From positions 19,456,446-19,520,445 of the forward strand of contig CM037850.1 in the NCBI GenBank assembly GCA_021234535.1: a stretch of 64,000 bases of DNA. The letters are read 5' to 3'. The notes under the pieces were generated by a model, which saw only the letters and a list, made by a program, of their open reading frames with translations, did not search any database and had not been told where the DNA came from. Source of the stretch: Stichopus chloronotus. Lineage: Eukaryota > Echinodermata > Holothuroidea > Aspidochirotida > Stichopodidae. Position 1 is the stretch's first letter; each line of letters begins with the position of its first letter. Shown in pieces: positions 11,350 to 24,529 of this stretch. The translations under genes and the position numbers were made by a program.

Positions 11350-13900
11350 AGTCTTTGAATTCATATTTTTCATTTTATGAGACAGAAAACTGCCAGTCAT
11401 TACGTGTCATGATTGTCATTGGCTATATTTTTCTTTAATTTCAAACCCATTTCTCCCTACACAATAATGACATTGAGGTTGCAATGGCACCATACTCGGC
11501 CTGATACAAAAAATTGGATCTAAGGAAATTCGTAATTCAGACTGTATTTGAAGACATTGCCTGTACTTTTGTCAAGGATTAATTGACCAGAACATGTTTT
11601 GTGACGTCACCCACTGATAGCAGTGCATTCAGCGAAACAGCGTAACATTTTTTAACATAAATGAAACACTTTAAACATATATGTTACCATCGTCGAAATA
11701 CTTTCTGTGAGGAACGGTATATGTAAGGTAAAGTCGTGAATGTTTTAAGGCCGTGTGACATGAAAATCACAATTTGGAATATTGTGCTTTTTAGTCATTG
11801 ACAACGGGTAAATTTAACGGGTAAACGTTAAAAGACATACTCCCATTATGAAATATTTTATATTACCCTTTGTATCTCAGCCAGGTAACTTATACTGACA
11901 ACAGTCCAACGGATGTTTCTTCAGCTTTCCACTCTGCAACTTCCAAACAAGGTTGACTCTTTGATCCATGTCACAAGACCTTTAACCCCTTAAGGAACAT
12001 TCTCACCAAGCTTGCATGTCATCAGTTTCATGACTATCTCTTGATTTGATTTTAATCTCAGTTGTTGGCATAAGGTTAATAGAGTAACCAGCGCTACAAA
12101 TATATCCGAGTACACAATAAACGGAGACGAACAGTTCCGTTATGGCTTAAATATATGGGAGTATCCACAGGCACTTTCGTAATGCTTGTGTTCGAAACCT
12201 ATTGAGACGAACGTAAAATTATAAAAGTTGCCACGTACTCAACATTTCTAATATGTAAGTTGACTTCACTTGGTGAATAAATAGTCAAGAGAGATTCATT
12301 TGAAAAATTTCAACTAGTGAAAAATGATTGAAATTTGTCATCGTGAAGCGTTATCAGCTCTTAATACACCATCGGTTCCCTGTTTCGTGAAAATTTTGTT
12401 CTAATGTGGCACCTATAGCAGAAAACGGTTTAACACTCAGATGTGTACTTCAGCAAAGCTTAACACAGAAGAAAGTTCTACTACGAACGTTGCGAACTTA
12501 TACCTTTCATCTGTGACCGAGCTACCACAGTAACTGCCACCATTTTTTTACCGATTTTCACGGTTCACTCCTCATACTTCGAAAGTGTTTGTGGCAGATT
12601 TATTGCATTAACAGACTCACTCGCTCTCAAAAAACATAAATATCAGTTATGTATTGTCTTTGAAACTCAAATGATACATCACAAATCCTTACAGAATCTC
12701 ATACACTTCTCCTCGTGTAACCTCCTACATTTATTATAAGATCTTATACGATTCTAATACGACCTCACACCATTTGAATGAGATATCATGAACTTCCATA
12801 CAATTGTTCTCACTCAATCTCTTAGGATGTCATAAGAAATCTCACCAGATTTCATGAGTACTAAGGATACATTTGGAAATTTGTTCCGCAGAGGTATCAT
12901 TTTTTTCCAAATTTCTCAAACATGCCCATCTGAACGTGCTCTTTTTTTCCCTATGTTTTAAAAAAACAAAATTTAGCAATTCAATTCACAAATTGTTAGC
13001 TACTTTTCTTGCTTTTAATACATATTTCTTTAACTCGATTTATCTCCTCAACTTAAAATAAGAGTTAATGTAAGATGTGCATTAATCAATTAATCTATAC
13101 ATCAGTAAAAAAAAATCGTTGCCTTGAATAAGGGCTCTCCAAGTATAAATACCAACTAACACCAACGTCACGTAGTTTACCCTAAAATATACTAAATATA
13201 AAACATGGGGGTAACGAAGACATAAACATTCTCAAATGTATATCAAGACTGTGAGTCTTAATGCAATAATTTAGAGCGGTCACATTTTAATTAAGTTATT
13301 TATCAATAAAAAAATACATGTAAGTACGTTCTACTTTTTAATGTGTGAAATACTTCTCGCAGATCAAAATAAAACGAATAGGTTGCAACTAATACGTATT
13401 ACATGTAACACCATTCACACCATGACACAGTGTTTACTAAATATTTAGGACAGTGAACGAAATCACCAGTGTATCTGTGAAATAAAAACAATATCTCGCC
13501 AATTAGTATTTTCCAAATAATTTAGGTAATTATTAACGGTTATTGCTTAGGTCATCGCAAACACAGGATCGATGTTATTGATTTATCAATTATGGAAATG
13601 TATGTCCTGTGACTGTATACCAACTATTGAACTACAATTTTGCTCCTTAACTGGTCGGTTTTAACCTATCAGGGCAGTCCTAGTTTTGAAAGAGATTGCT
13701 CCTCCACGGGTAAATAATTCAATTCATATATTTTTCATATGTACTTTTCACATTAACAAGATTAAATTGAACACACTTTGCTTATATAAATATGATGGAC
13801 ACTAGAAAAGAAACATAACTGTTCATCAAAGGTAGAGACCATGAAATCAAAATAAACTTGAAATCAATAAATTGCAGAAATTATGAAATTCCAATTCCAG
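11350..13900. other. Long gene-free AT-rich stretch
   Basis: Both strands are dense in stops. I see no exon with convincing splice sites and no recognisable protein motif. Short A/T tracts are common. The open frame at 12,873-13,061 is low complexity and is taken as chance. Confidence 0.6.
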
Positions 13901-16560
13901 ACATATTACGTCTAGTATTGCTAAAAGATATACACAATCTATGATATAATAACGAAGTCGGGGGATGGGAAAATCTCCCATAAACTACCAAGAAAAACAC
14001 AATTGTACTACAATTCTTCACAAAAGAAAGCCTTCAACATGCCAAAAAGTGCTGGTTAATGAAAAGAGCATTGGCCCATTGTTATAATTAATATTTACAA
14101 ATATTTGAAGGTTCGTGGGCTGATAGGGGTAAATTGCCAGGGGCTCCTACTTTAAACTTATAAGCGATGTCACCTACCAAAAAGAAAAAAGAAAGAAAAC
14201 TGTCGTTCACGACAGAGAGATACTTCAATAAACGGATTTAATTAGCCATTCTTTAGCCAAAAGGGGGAAACGGTTGACATGACATGTACGTAGAACAATA
14301 AAAATATAAACAGACATGGGTATAAGAGAGGGAGTGTAAGGTATAATTTAACATCCTCCTTTTTCAGATAAAAATTCCCTCATGATACTTTTTTTCCCTA
14401 TATGCTATATCATATTCTCAAGGAAAAATAATGCCAGTGATGGGGAAGTTTCTTTTTTTTTCTTTTTTATTCTTTGTAAATGTCTGTCAAAGTACTAGCC
14501 TAGGGTGTTAGAGAGGGGTAAACGGCGAGGGATTAACACGGTTCGGTACTGAGTGCTTAATACATTTAACTTCTATGAGACGTCACCTATAATAACAACA
14601 ACTATTGTCGTTCATGACAGAATGATAATTTAATAAATGGATTCCATTAGCCAATGGCTTGCCAAAACAGAGAAATGGTTGGCATGCACGTAGGCCACGT
14701 AAAATATACGTGTGCGTGGAGTATGAATGACGGGCTGTAAAGTGTAATTTAACCTCCCCCCCCCCCTAAGAGATTACAATTTCGTTATGATATCGTTTCC
14801 TTACGTGCTATATCATATTTTCAAAAAATGTAAATGCCAACGATGCTGTAACTTTGTACTTATGCCAGGTGAAGCTGACTTATTCAGCATTTTCAACAAT
14901 ATTTCCACATCGCCGACAGATCGTAGTCTACGGTATCAAACTGATGTGGCTTTCATCGGATGTCATAAATACCAGCCCGTGCTAAGATATCTTTTGTTAC
15001 TTATGTAACTCAAACATTCAAAAACGTAGTAAAACATTGTAGCAGTGCCAAACATTAATGTCACGATGACTGGATGAGGGAGAGGGGCTATGACGTAGCG
15101 TGAAAGGTGAAAGTATCCTTACTCGCACATTTGACTCGTTGACACTCGTTCCGGTTGTTGTTGTGTTTAGTAATTATTTTCTCTTATGGAACGATTCATA
15201 TCCTTTTACTTGCCATGAAGCAAAAATCACTTTTGTGGGTCTCGCCCATTGGACCTACAAATTACATCTTCATACATTGGGTTCCTCGACATTATTTGAA
15301 GAGAAAATAGGAACTTTATTATTCAGTTATTTCTAAATTCCCTATGGAAGTTGTGTGTATGCTTCAGACTTAAGATACATTTCAGCGCTTAAAATGTTAT
15401 TGAATATTTCAATCATTCCGAGGCCTTTGACGTCCTCGCATGGACCCGTCTTCGGTCCCCATCAAACAATTACGAAGGCCTAGCTTTTGATCCTACACCA
15501 ATAAACTGTTGGCCAAAGTCTAAGAATATGTCCTCAACACTGCAGGTATCAAAATAAAACATTGATCTTACCAAGCCATTACCCAAACTAGTTATGTTAA
15601 AAATGAGATTTGTGAGTATTGACGGAGTCAGGTAATTGCTTGTGCATGCAATTAATGATGCATGTCATTTCATTTCTTTAATTTCATATCACTTACTTTC
15701 CAAAGCAAATGTATTATCCCCATCATCCCCCTCATCCCTAGTGCACCTTATTTCTCAACTTCAGTTTGTTACATACTGCCCATCAATGAGAAAAGAAAGC
15801 ACACTGTATAGGTACCTGAAACATAATCCTTAAAGTACAAGAAATTGATGTTCAATAAAGGTTGTTAACTCATTATCTCTGAATTGTGGGCAGAATAAAT
15901 GTCAGATGGCTGGAAGTCACAAACAACTGCCATGGTGTAACACGTGACCATACACCTTTGACAGAGTGAGGTCTCCTTGTTTATTTTCAGAGGAATTGCC
16001 AAAGCATGGCACCATTGTAGTTACCATTTATTGCAACGCATATAAAGTGAGAACTATATCTACTAAGGAAATGCCATTTGAAGCTTTATAGTAAATTTGT
16101 AAAGGTTTGTGGTAACATATATAATTGTTGTTAGCATGACGTCAGCTGATCTCAACATGATCATAACTTGGATCTGCAATGCGTCATCGTAGACAATGAA
16201 GAAGGTACCCACATGTCATAAGCATCACGAATTTCATTTCGAATCAGAATGAAACGTATCCAAGCCTTACGATATGACTATGCTGGTAACAAAACGACCC
16301 CTCTCAAGATTTATAAACATGTGTTCCGTTTTTGGTTGATACGTGTCGATCACATGCAAAAGCAACCCTGTACCAATTACACAGGAATAACAAGGTATCA
16401 TCAAATTGTAAATACGCGTTTTTATTGCTTTCATTCTTCTCAGCGGTTCTTTGTTTGTCTCCTTTTCCTTTTTGTTTACCTCTTCGTCTCCATTAGTTGG
16501 AGGCATGATTATCTTTTGTTACGTAATGATTAATTAAAAGCTTAAATTGTGAATACATCA
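13900..16560. repeat. Partial, older copy of the tail of the cysteine-rich-gene duplication block
   Basis: Several segments match the right part of the block at 53.1-55.4 kb. Around 15,060 the words GTCACGATGACTGGA and GTGAAAGGT...GAAAGTATC match those near 53,695. The GAAACGTATCCAAGCC...GATATGACTATGCTGG stretch at 16,250 matches 55,210 and 23,230. No copy of the cysteine-rich gene is visible here, so only the tail of the block survives. Confidence 0.5.
15885..16030 (+). pseudogene. Decayed relative of the 11,052 exon
   Basis: ATTGTGGGCAGAATAAATG at the start and CACCTTTGACAGAGTGAGG followed by TCTCCTTGT further on align with the exon at 11,052-11,252. The reading frame is broken by stops and indels. 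It lies in the old duplicated tail segment. By eye the match is short, so the relationship is probable rather than certain. Confidence 0.35.
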
Positions 16561-16959
16561 TTTCCGATTAACAATTACCCATTTTACTGAGGTTGTGCTT
16601 AGATATTCATTGATTTTTGAGGAGGCGATTGCCCTTAAAAGTCAATACTGTTGGACAGCTAGGACACTTACTCGTAAGCAAGGAAATATTTGTGTGTATT
16701 GGGGGGGGGGGGGGATAGAGGAACGGGATCGAGATCTCGCGATCAGCTTTGACTTGCTAAAGTAGTGTTTGTCAGAGCACACACGCTCCCACACCTACAA
16801 TGGTCTATCAAAAATTGAGTACTCTAAAAAAGAAAAACGAATATTCCATCACCTTCTTTAACCCAGGCACAATATATTATCGTAAGGAATGCTTTGCAAT
16901 GGGTGAACAGATCTACGGGTGAGCTTCTGTACATAAATCAGCACCGAGTGCATTGGGTG

Positions 16960-17105
16960 TGACTCAGAGAGCTTAAGCAAATGATGTGCAAAGCTGGGGA
17001 GGTTACAACACGATAAGTTGACTTGAAAATTGCAAAATAACCTCAACAATGTGTCAACATGTGCCTTCCTTTGGAGAGCAAGGTGTCTGAAGGTTGCCCT
17101 TGCCA
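16960..17105 (+). pseudogene. Decayed match to the possible transposase remnant at 47.5 kb
   Basis: AATGATGTGCAAAGCTGGGG, GTTACAACACGATAAGTTGAC and AACCTCAACAATG match 47,508-47,605 in order, but the reading frame is lost here. It shows that the remnant predates the block duplication. Confidence 0.35.
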
Positions 17106-18294
17106 TTTGCCACAGTTCACTGGACTTCGCTTTGAGTTACCCACGTATATCGAGAGTTAGTGAAAGTGTCACATAAGTAGACTCCTGTCGAGTAATCTGT
17201 ATCATGCTTTTTCAGCTACAACCACGACTGCACTGCAACTATCTGATACGGCTTGATTATGTCATTTTCAGACATTGCACAACAAAAATGATTGAGCTGG
17301 ATCAACACATCTGTGTATGTGCTTATATTAAACCTTACAAATGTCAGGCAACTGGACGTTACTTTTGATCTCAGTAACAACTCATGTCACACCGCCCAAC
17401 TGCAAACATAATGATTATCTGGTGTACATCAACCACGCTTCCAACCACCTTCCAATTCACCAATTAACAAACTTCTGGAAGCATCAGCATCATCAAACTA
17501 CTATCCTCCCACAACGAAGACTCTTTCAATACTGCCCCACAATCTGTACAACAACGGTCGAAAATGATAGCGTCCGCTTCTTTTTTTTATTTTCTTAACG
17601 TCGCTGATCCCAGAATTTCAAAGTTTATTCTTGTCATTATGTAAGTTTCGTACGGAGTTTAATCCTTTTTTTCATTTATATATTGCAGGAGTTCTGCTTG
17701 TTTTAGGCACACATGGAGTTATTCTGGACAGTGTTCTCTCTGTCGAGTATGTAGCGATAAAAATATAAAGACAACAACTCTGAATTAATTGAGACTCTTT
17801 TATGTACATTTAAAGACATATGAAGACCGCATTGTCCTGTAAAACACGCAATTGCTTAAATTATCACACACTGAACATTCTTTTAACACTAAGCAATACT
17901 TCCAAATGGTAATATAATAATTTAGGTTTGTAGCTGTCAGCATTCCGTAAGAATTGCCTTGTAGAAACTAGTTTAGGCCGCTACTTGCATGCAAGTTGAA
18001 TTCACTTGATTTGTTCAATGCACCAACAAGTTGAATGCACAGATTTGTTCATACCCTAGCTGCTTGTTTGATTTCTTTTCATTGGTACAAGTCCCATGCT
18101 TGTATTTCATTGGTGATTTCAGTGCACACTTGTGACATTCCTACACCCAGTTAGTCCTTCGGCAAACACGTATGGACATGGATAGATAATGACTAGGTTT
18201 ATCTGTGGTTAAGTAGTTAACTCAAGAACGGAACAACAACTGTTACGTGGGAACGAACTACCAACAGCTGTTATCATTCTCGTTTCAAAGAAAC

Positions 18295-21200
18295 ATGAAT
18301 TCCCTTAAAGTTATTGTCATCTGTGTTTTCATCATGACAGATATAATTACAAGTGAGTTACAATTAATACCTCAATATTATATTAATATTGGGACTTCAT
18401 TCACTAACGTAACATTATTTGTTGTTTTAAGTGTAGCTAAGTAAGGAAGTCGACCTTTTTCTTCGTAAGGGGGTGGGCTTAAAGTACCTTTTGCATGAAA
18501 AATGAAATTGTCTGACGTTTAACTCTACGTTGATGAAATATTTAAATTAATCGTTAATTAAAACGTAAGTTTAACAACTTCTTTCACGTTAAAGTTGAGA
18601 TTCATCTGAACGTTCCCAAAAGATCAATTAATGTAAGTGCCTTTTTACACTCTTGGTTATCTGCACAAAACTCTACACAATTTAGCCCCCAAATGTTTTT
18701 TTTTTTTTTTTTTTAAATTTGGAATTGTTATTGGTCCTTGGCCGTTAAGTCTATGCCTTAACTGTTCAGTTTTAAAAATTCACAAGACATTACAAGTAGT
18801 ACTATATTTTCAAGATACAGTCAGCAACATGTGGCTGACCAACGATGGCAAACGGCTAGTGTAGGGCCACAAGAGCGACGCTTGCTGAGTAACTAGAAAA
18901 TGTGGTTACAAATATATCGCAACCACCTATTGTTCATGATTGCTCCTGCATCAGATTATTTTGAAATGTTCTAGCAGTTCCCAATAGAAGGGTAGAAAGG
19001 ACATGCAAAAGCAAAAAGAACCATCTCGGCAAAATGACAATTGTCGTAAAATTGACATTGACTTAATGAACTCCTTAAAATGAAGTAAAAAAGAAATTTG
19101 TCATGTTGACGTTACTCAGCATTTTTTTCATGAAGATAAAAAATGTCAACTAGTCAAAATGGCAAAATTCGGTAAATTGTGATTTTACCGAGTGATAACA
19201 TCTCGTCAAAGTGCAAGTTAAAACAAAGACTACCTTTTTGCCTAATTCCAACAGCTAGTCAAAAGATCAAACTTCGAAAAAGTGCAATTTTGCCGAGTTC
19301 ATACATCTGGTCAAACTGAAAAAGAAATTAAAAATTCTGATTTTGCAGTGATAAGACAGCTCATAAAAACGGACAAATTCCGAAAATTGTCATTTTTTTG
19401 ACTTAAAAACATCTTGCCAAAATGGCAAAATTCCAAATTTCGATATTTTGCCGGGTTAGAGCATTTCTTCAAAGTGGCGACATTTGGAAAATTGCCTTTT
19501 TCCCGAGTTAGAATATCTTGTCAAAATGGCAAATTCGGAATGTTGTCATTATTACGAGCACTAGTCTAGAAAGTTGGAATTGTAACCATAAGGCTAGCTT
19601 CACGGTACGTTGGTAAAATCTATACGCAATATTGTAGCATGCATGCGATTTCTGAAACAGTATCTACTAGAAGCTGCAATTTCAGAGTTTCCAGTAAAAT
19701 AATCGACCGTGACTCGTCCGTTTTGATGTTCTAATTCGGCAAAATGACAATTTTCCTGTTTTGATGAGTATTTTATCTCTGCAAAAATAAGATTTTTTTC
19801 CGAATTTTGTCACTTCGACGAGAAATGGTAACTCAACAAAATGACAATTTTTAGAATTTTAACGTTTTGAAAGGTTAAACAAATCGCCATTTTTTTATTT
19901 TTTGGCATTTTGAAGACTTGTATGTATTTTTGTATGTGTTTTGTCAAAATGTCAATTAAAAAAAATGTCATTTTGCCGAGATGGTTTCATTTACATGTCC
20001 CTTCTTCGCTTCCATAGTTCCGTCGAAAACAGGCTCCGTATCATGCTATTGTCAGATGTCAGTGTATTGTATATATTACGAGCATCTGTAGCCTCTGCGG
20101 AGGAGGGACTGCGACCATGCATATAGCTTGTGATACACTGTCGGAAAGATTGTCACGCTTGCATGTACAGTAAACCGTTGGAAGTTTGACTAACTCAAGT
20201 CTTAAATTGCGAAACAATAACATACAAAACTGCCAAAACAAAAACCGGACTTATAGAGCTCTGTTCCAACCACAATTTACAAAGAAATCTCGTCTACATG
20301 ATCAGCTCAACACCATGAGCTCAGTTGCAAAGCAAACCACTAAATATCGATCAAGAAGTATTGAAGAAAAAAACTCCCTCTCGAAAATAAGAAGCGTGCC
20401 TGGTTACTGTTTATGACGTCATGGACAGTACAAAAAATTGCTTGTGTTATAATGTTCTTAACCAATCAGCCTCTACACCACCTAGCTAAGTGCCTCTGGT
20501 TAACCATCGGAAATGTCTCGATCGGACCGCTAAAAGCCAAAGTGGGGGACAGAGATACGTCGTCTGACTGATCTTGATTTTTAGTTACCACCAATTAAAG
20601 TTAATATTTAATATTAGAGAGATAAATGATTCGAGTTATATAGTAAATATAATCATTTTCTATGGACTTTACACATTTTGATTTACACGTGCTGTTTTGT
20701 AATACACATTGCTAGAGTTTAAGTTATACTCTGTGTTGTTGTGTTTTATCCAGTGGTACTTGCAATCATTGTGAGCACCAACGGGCACCACAGAAGGCAC
20801 TTAAAAACCCTCAGAAAATTTAAAAGTATTGCTGTATAGGGGACATTAAATGATAATTTTGTATAAAAATATAGTTGAAAGAAACATTCGTTTTACAACC
20901 CAAGCCCTATGGGGGGCCCTGCTCAGTTCTACATATTTTCAGCAATTGCATGGTGGGAGGAAGGGGCACTTTAGGGTCCGTGGCAAACAAGGAGTCTGGG
21001 CAACTTTAAAGGTTAGGAAACACTCTTCAGTTCTGACAGTCAATCTATCGTCATTAAATCTCGTTTGTTTTACAGACCCAGGAGTGGTGGCAAAGTCCTG
21101 CACGTTTTCGTTCAGGAGTGAGGTACTGTTTTGCTTTAATTGTTACTGTAAGAATATGGCGAGTGACACAAGTTGTAGCTCGTCATTAGACCTATGCGAC

Positions 21201-21347
21201 GGCCCACCGTTTAGCTACCCTTGGACATACTGTCGTGACAAGACTTATCGTCAGGTAAAACGCATTGTGAAGAAGATGATAGATTGTTCGACATATCAAG
21301 GCCGATTAAGACATTTTGTTGATTACAGCTATCTTATTAGTGACTAG
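18295..21347 (+). CDS. Secreted cysteine-rich peptide, family member 1 (2 exons)
   Basis: Exon 1 (18,295-18,352) encodes a signal peptide, MNSLKVIVICVFIMTDIIT, then a donor A/GTGAGT. Exon 2 (21,076-21,347) follows TTTTACAG. Both sides are phase 1, giving a 109-aa product. After the signal peptide the mature part starts near NPGVVAKSC and has eight cysteines spaced C-x10-C-x2-C-x-C-x8-C-x6-C-x11-C-x17-C, including CFNCYCKNMASDTSC and SYPWTYC. The C-x2-C-x-C knot recalls von Willebrand C or beta-microseminoprotein modules, but I cannot place it with confidence. There is no upstream in-frame ATG; the signal-peptide ATG is the first. A paralogue with the same exon structure lies at 48,717-51,413. 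The central exon 2 core is nearly unchanged between the two, with several silent differences, which suggests selection on the protein. Function unknown; a secreted effector or defence peptide is one possibility. Confidence 0.75.
19021..19984. mobile_element. Foldback-like element with about 20 bp inverted ends, intron of gene 1
   Basis: The left end CCATCTCGGCAAAATGACAA and the right end (19,965-19,984) are reverse complements at 19 of 20 bases. Between them runs a degenerate array of about 55-60 bp units built on the word GGCAAAATGACAATTTTC. The left half is mostly in the orientation TTGCCGAGTT and the right half mostly in the orientation AATTCGGCAA, so the arms face each other. No open frame is present. 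A shorter sister copy is at 49,412-50,172 in the paralogous intron. It is a non-autonomous DNA element or foldback repeat; no target duplication is certain. Confidence 0.6.
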
Positions 21348-21683
21348 AAGGGTGCCAACATGAAATTGAGACTGATATCTTCGAGTCTTACCTCTTCTCT
21401 GCAGATCATCTGCTCCTGAAATCACTTTTTAACATCACATTTTGTAGGGGATTTGTGGCAAGCGTCACGTGATTTTCGTCTATGTGATACAGTTGTTCAC
21501 AGATTAAAAGTAATCAAATGAACTGGTGGATTGGGTGAATACAGAAGCAAATTTGAAAAAAAAAATTTTTCAATATCACAATTTAATACGTAAGCCTATA
21601 CCGAGTTTAATCTTTGTTGATTTTAAGTATCAATCTTTCCTTGTATCCCTTATACAGTGGTGGCAGCTTTTCCTGACATTGAC

Positions 21684-21689
21684 AATAAA
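21684..21689 (+). terminator. Polyadenylation signal of cysteine-rich gene 1
   Basis: AATAAA about 340 bases after the stop, in the context TGACATTGACAATAAACATT. The same context and signal are kept in gene 2 (51,740-51,745), which supports use as the mRNA end. Confidence 0.5.
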
Positions 21690-24137
21690 CATTTATCCAA
21701 AGTTGTATAAATCCTGCAGTCGAATTTATCATTTTGTATTAAATTATGCATGCATTAGCTGTGCTGTCATTGTTTTGGAGGCTTAACAATTGTAAGGATG
21801 AATACAAAGATAAGAACACAAACGAAGTAGTAAACTTCAAACCCTTTCGACGAAATGGGCCATACAGCATTTTTAATAGCTTTGCAGATGTAAACATGGT
21901 AATTGGGTAATTACACGGTAATGTTGACAATAAAATAATTTTAAGACAACAAGTTAATTCTGCTCAACCTGAGACGAACCTCAAGAAATTTACTTTCGTT
22001 TATTTTCTTCAATTCACAAGTGATCGCAAATTGTGTTAACTCAATTTCAAGATCTTTGTCCTTCACGTCTTCGGTCGTTCAAATTTTCACACGTCAGGCA
22101 GGATTGTTTGTGATCGTTTAATTAAGAAACGATGGAGTTTGGCTTTGAGTTAGTGTCATTTCATTCACGTGACTTTATTTGATTGCCGTTGTGTACGGCC
22201 TGCAAAGATATTTTTATCAAAACCAGAAGGGAACACTGGCAAAACTTCGTTGCAAGTTGGTAACACTGCGGGAATTACTTAACTTGCACCTTCGAGCTAA
22301 GTCTGATCGTCTGACATAACGATATTACTGTAAATGAAATTTACATAGAGTCAGCGTCTATTTTGTTAGGCCTATGTATTTTGTCTCTTAAATATTTAAT
22401 TGCTGAGTTTCACATTGGAATATGATATCGATATCTTTGAAGAAGAAAATTTTGCTTCCAAAATAAAACTCCATTTGCATATAAGATTCTTAAATATCCT
22501 TAAACAAAGGTTACATAAACAAAGGATTAACATGAGACATTCCATAGAAGTCCATGTTTTAACGACACAAATTTGCAAGCTTAGCCAATGTTTATTCCCA
22601 ATACAGCTGTGACACTCTAATTTTCCTATAGATTTGTCAATTTTGAGAAATTTTGAAGGAATTTGTAACTATTTTCTACTTTTTTTTAATACCACCTCAA
22701 ATTTTGCTCCTGCATCCTGCTGGTGTATCGTTGCACATCCGTTGTTTTAAAAATGGCGCTATACAGGAGGACCATCTCAATTTTAAAATGATTTTATACC
22801 TTTTTCACCTCTTGGACGCTTCCACTAACAAAATTATAACATAAGTGTCATACTTTCCTTGGAGTGCACGGGGATGCATCGAGGTCCATACCAGATGGCT
22901 GGGAGGCATAGAAAATGTGTAAAAGTTTTTCACCACCATACATCACCCTGACTTTGAATGAATGAGGTTAAGAGGAATGGTTGCAGCATGATGTCATTGC
23001 GATTATTTATCAACGGTATAAAACAGCTATGCCAACATAAGAAATGTCAAGTTGAATTTGCACAGTAAATCTGTATAAGTGTGTGGTAAAACACACATAT
23101 GTCCAAATGCTGTTTACATGGGTAACGTTTTCAGCATGGTATATTGTAACTTGGTTTTGTAAAAAGTCATTCCAGACGAAGAAGGAGGTAAGTATATGTG
23201 ATACATACTGCATCAATGAGTTTATATGAGTGAAACATATCCAAGAGCTAAGATATGACTGTGTTGTTAAGAAACATGATCGCCTTATAAGATATACTTG
23301 CACTTGTTTCGTTTTTGGATGATACATGCCAATCATATGCAACCATGTACAAGGAACAAAACGTTATGTCCTAATTGTAAGTAGAAACGTTACTTCGATG
23401 GTATGGTTTGGTGATATGGTTGTCATAGTGACAATGTACACTCTTATGATAATAAGACTAACCACATGTCGATTATTACTTTCAGATTTTTAACAGTCTG
23501 AAAAAAGGCAAACTTATTCTCCGTCTTTTTCGGGTGGGATCGAGGACCGTAACAATAGATTTCAGGTACTCTGCAGAAAATTCAATAGATTTCTCCGGTC
23601 ATCTCAAGATTAACAATAATCAGTCTATTGTTAAGTTTAGGGTTGAGGAAGAAAAAACAAAAGAAAGCACAATGAGGTCCTCGGAATGAATGGAAAACAA
23701 AGCTGTATGTGCGTGTGTGTGTACATGTGTGGGTGGCTCCGTGGGTTGCAAAAACATGGTATCTCAAGAACGGACAGGTGATTGAGCTTCAAGTTGGTGT
23801 GTTGGTAATCCACCATTGATAGGTGATCCCTAATGTTTTTCGTGGAGGTCAAAGGTCATTTGAAGTAATCGCGCAAGTTGAAGTACGCATGCATATATAT
23901 GAAGAGAGATATCTCAGGATTATGGTATTACTGAAACGTCAACCTGTTAGCATTTGGGTAGCACTTGATGAGTAGATGTGATATCATTAGAAGTCACCGT
24001 GGGTAGCATGAAAACCTATTTCACAACGGATTGTTGCAAGAACTTCAAACTGTGAACATTGGTAACTCTTGATGGGAAGATGACTTTATTTTTATAGAGG
24101 TCAAACGTCATGCCGTCAGGCTGGTTGCGATCATTAC

Positions 24138-24475
24138 TTGAAATATATAGTAACTCGGTATCGGTGTGGTGCATGGATTGTGAAAACTGAGCAGGTCACC
24201 GACAAAGATAAGTTATTCACGTCAACAGAGCGAAACTCGTCGTACATATCAGCACGTGAAAAACGTGCAGCTGTACTACATTCTATGGTTCAGCTGCTTC
24301 TATCCTCACAAATCCGCACATGCGTTGATCGACGTAATCCTTTCGGTTCCCCACACCATATCAGAATCGAAACGACTCCCAGACACTACAGTACTTTCAC
24401 ACAGATAATTTGTAAGAAAGAGCCAAAGTTAAAGCGAATCCTGAAGGATGGCCTCACAATCCAGGTGAGTGGTTT
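24138..24475 (+). other. Possible exon ending in a strong donor; unrecognised
   Basis: An open frame of about 128 codons with higher CG content than its surroundings includes MVQLLLSSQIRTCVDRRNP and KRILKDGLTIQ, directly followed by CAG/GTGAGT at about 24,462. It could be a 5' exon (coding or UTR) of a plus-strand gene leading into the duplicated region. No domain is recognised, no matching acceptor exon is identified, and the frame may be chance. Confidence 0.25.
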
Positions 24476-24529
24476 AAGTAGTTTTGATTCCAACGAAGTC
24501 GAAGTACATTTAGGCCTACATTAAAGTTA

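Larger units (their letters stand above)
16630..23520 (+). repeat. Segmental duplication block, copy 1 (cysteine-rich gene 1)
   Basis: This block is colinear with 46,585-55,490. Shared landmarks in order: a G14 run (16,701) with a G15 run (46,650); CCACACCTACAATGGTCTAT; the signal-peptide exon (18,295 and 48,717); a foldback element in the intron (19,021 and 49,412); the second exon (21,076 and 51,139); GGAGTGCACGGGGATGCAT (22,860 and 54,880); and GAGTGAAACATATCCAAG (23,222 and 55,209). Divergence is clearly greater than between the 9.5 kb tandem copies, so this event is older. Copy 1 lacks most of what copy 2 has at 52.2-54.6 kb. Confidence 0.75.

Noticed and set aside
20850..21075. Coding extension upstream of exon 2 of cysteine-rich gene 1
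   Set aside because: The frame is open, but TTTTACAG marks a good acceptor at 21,075, and in gene 2 the similarity and phase support an exon starting exactly there.
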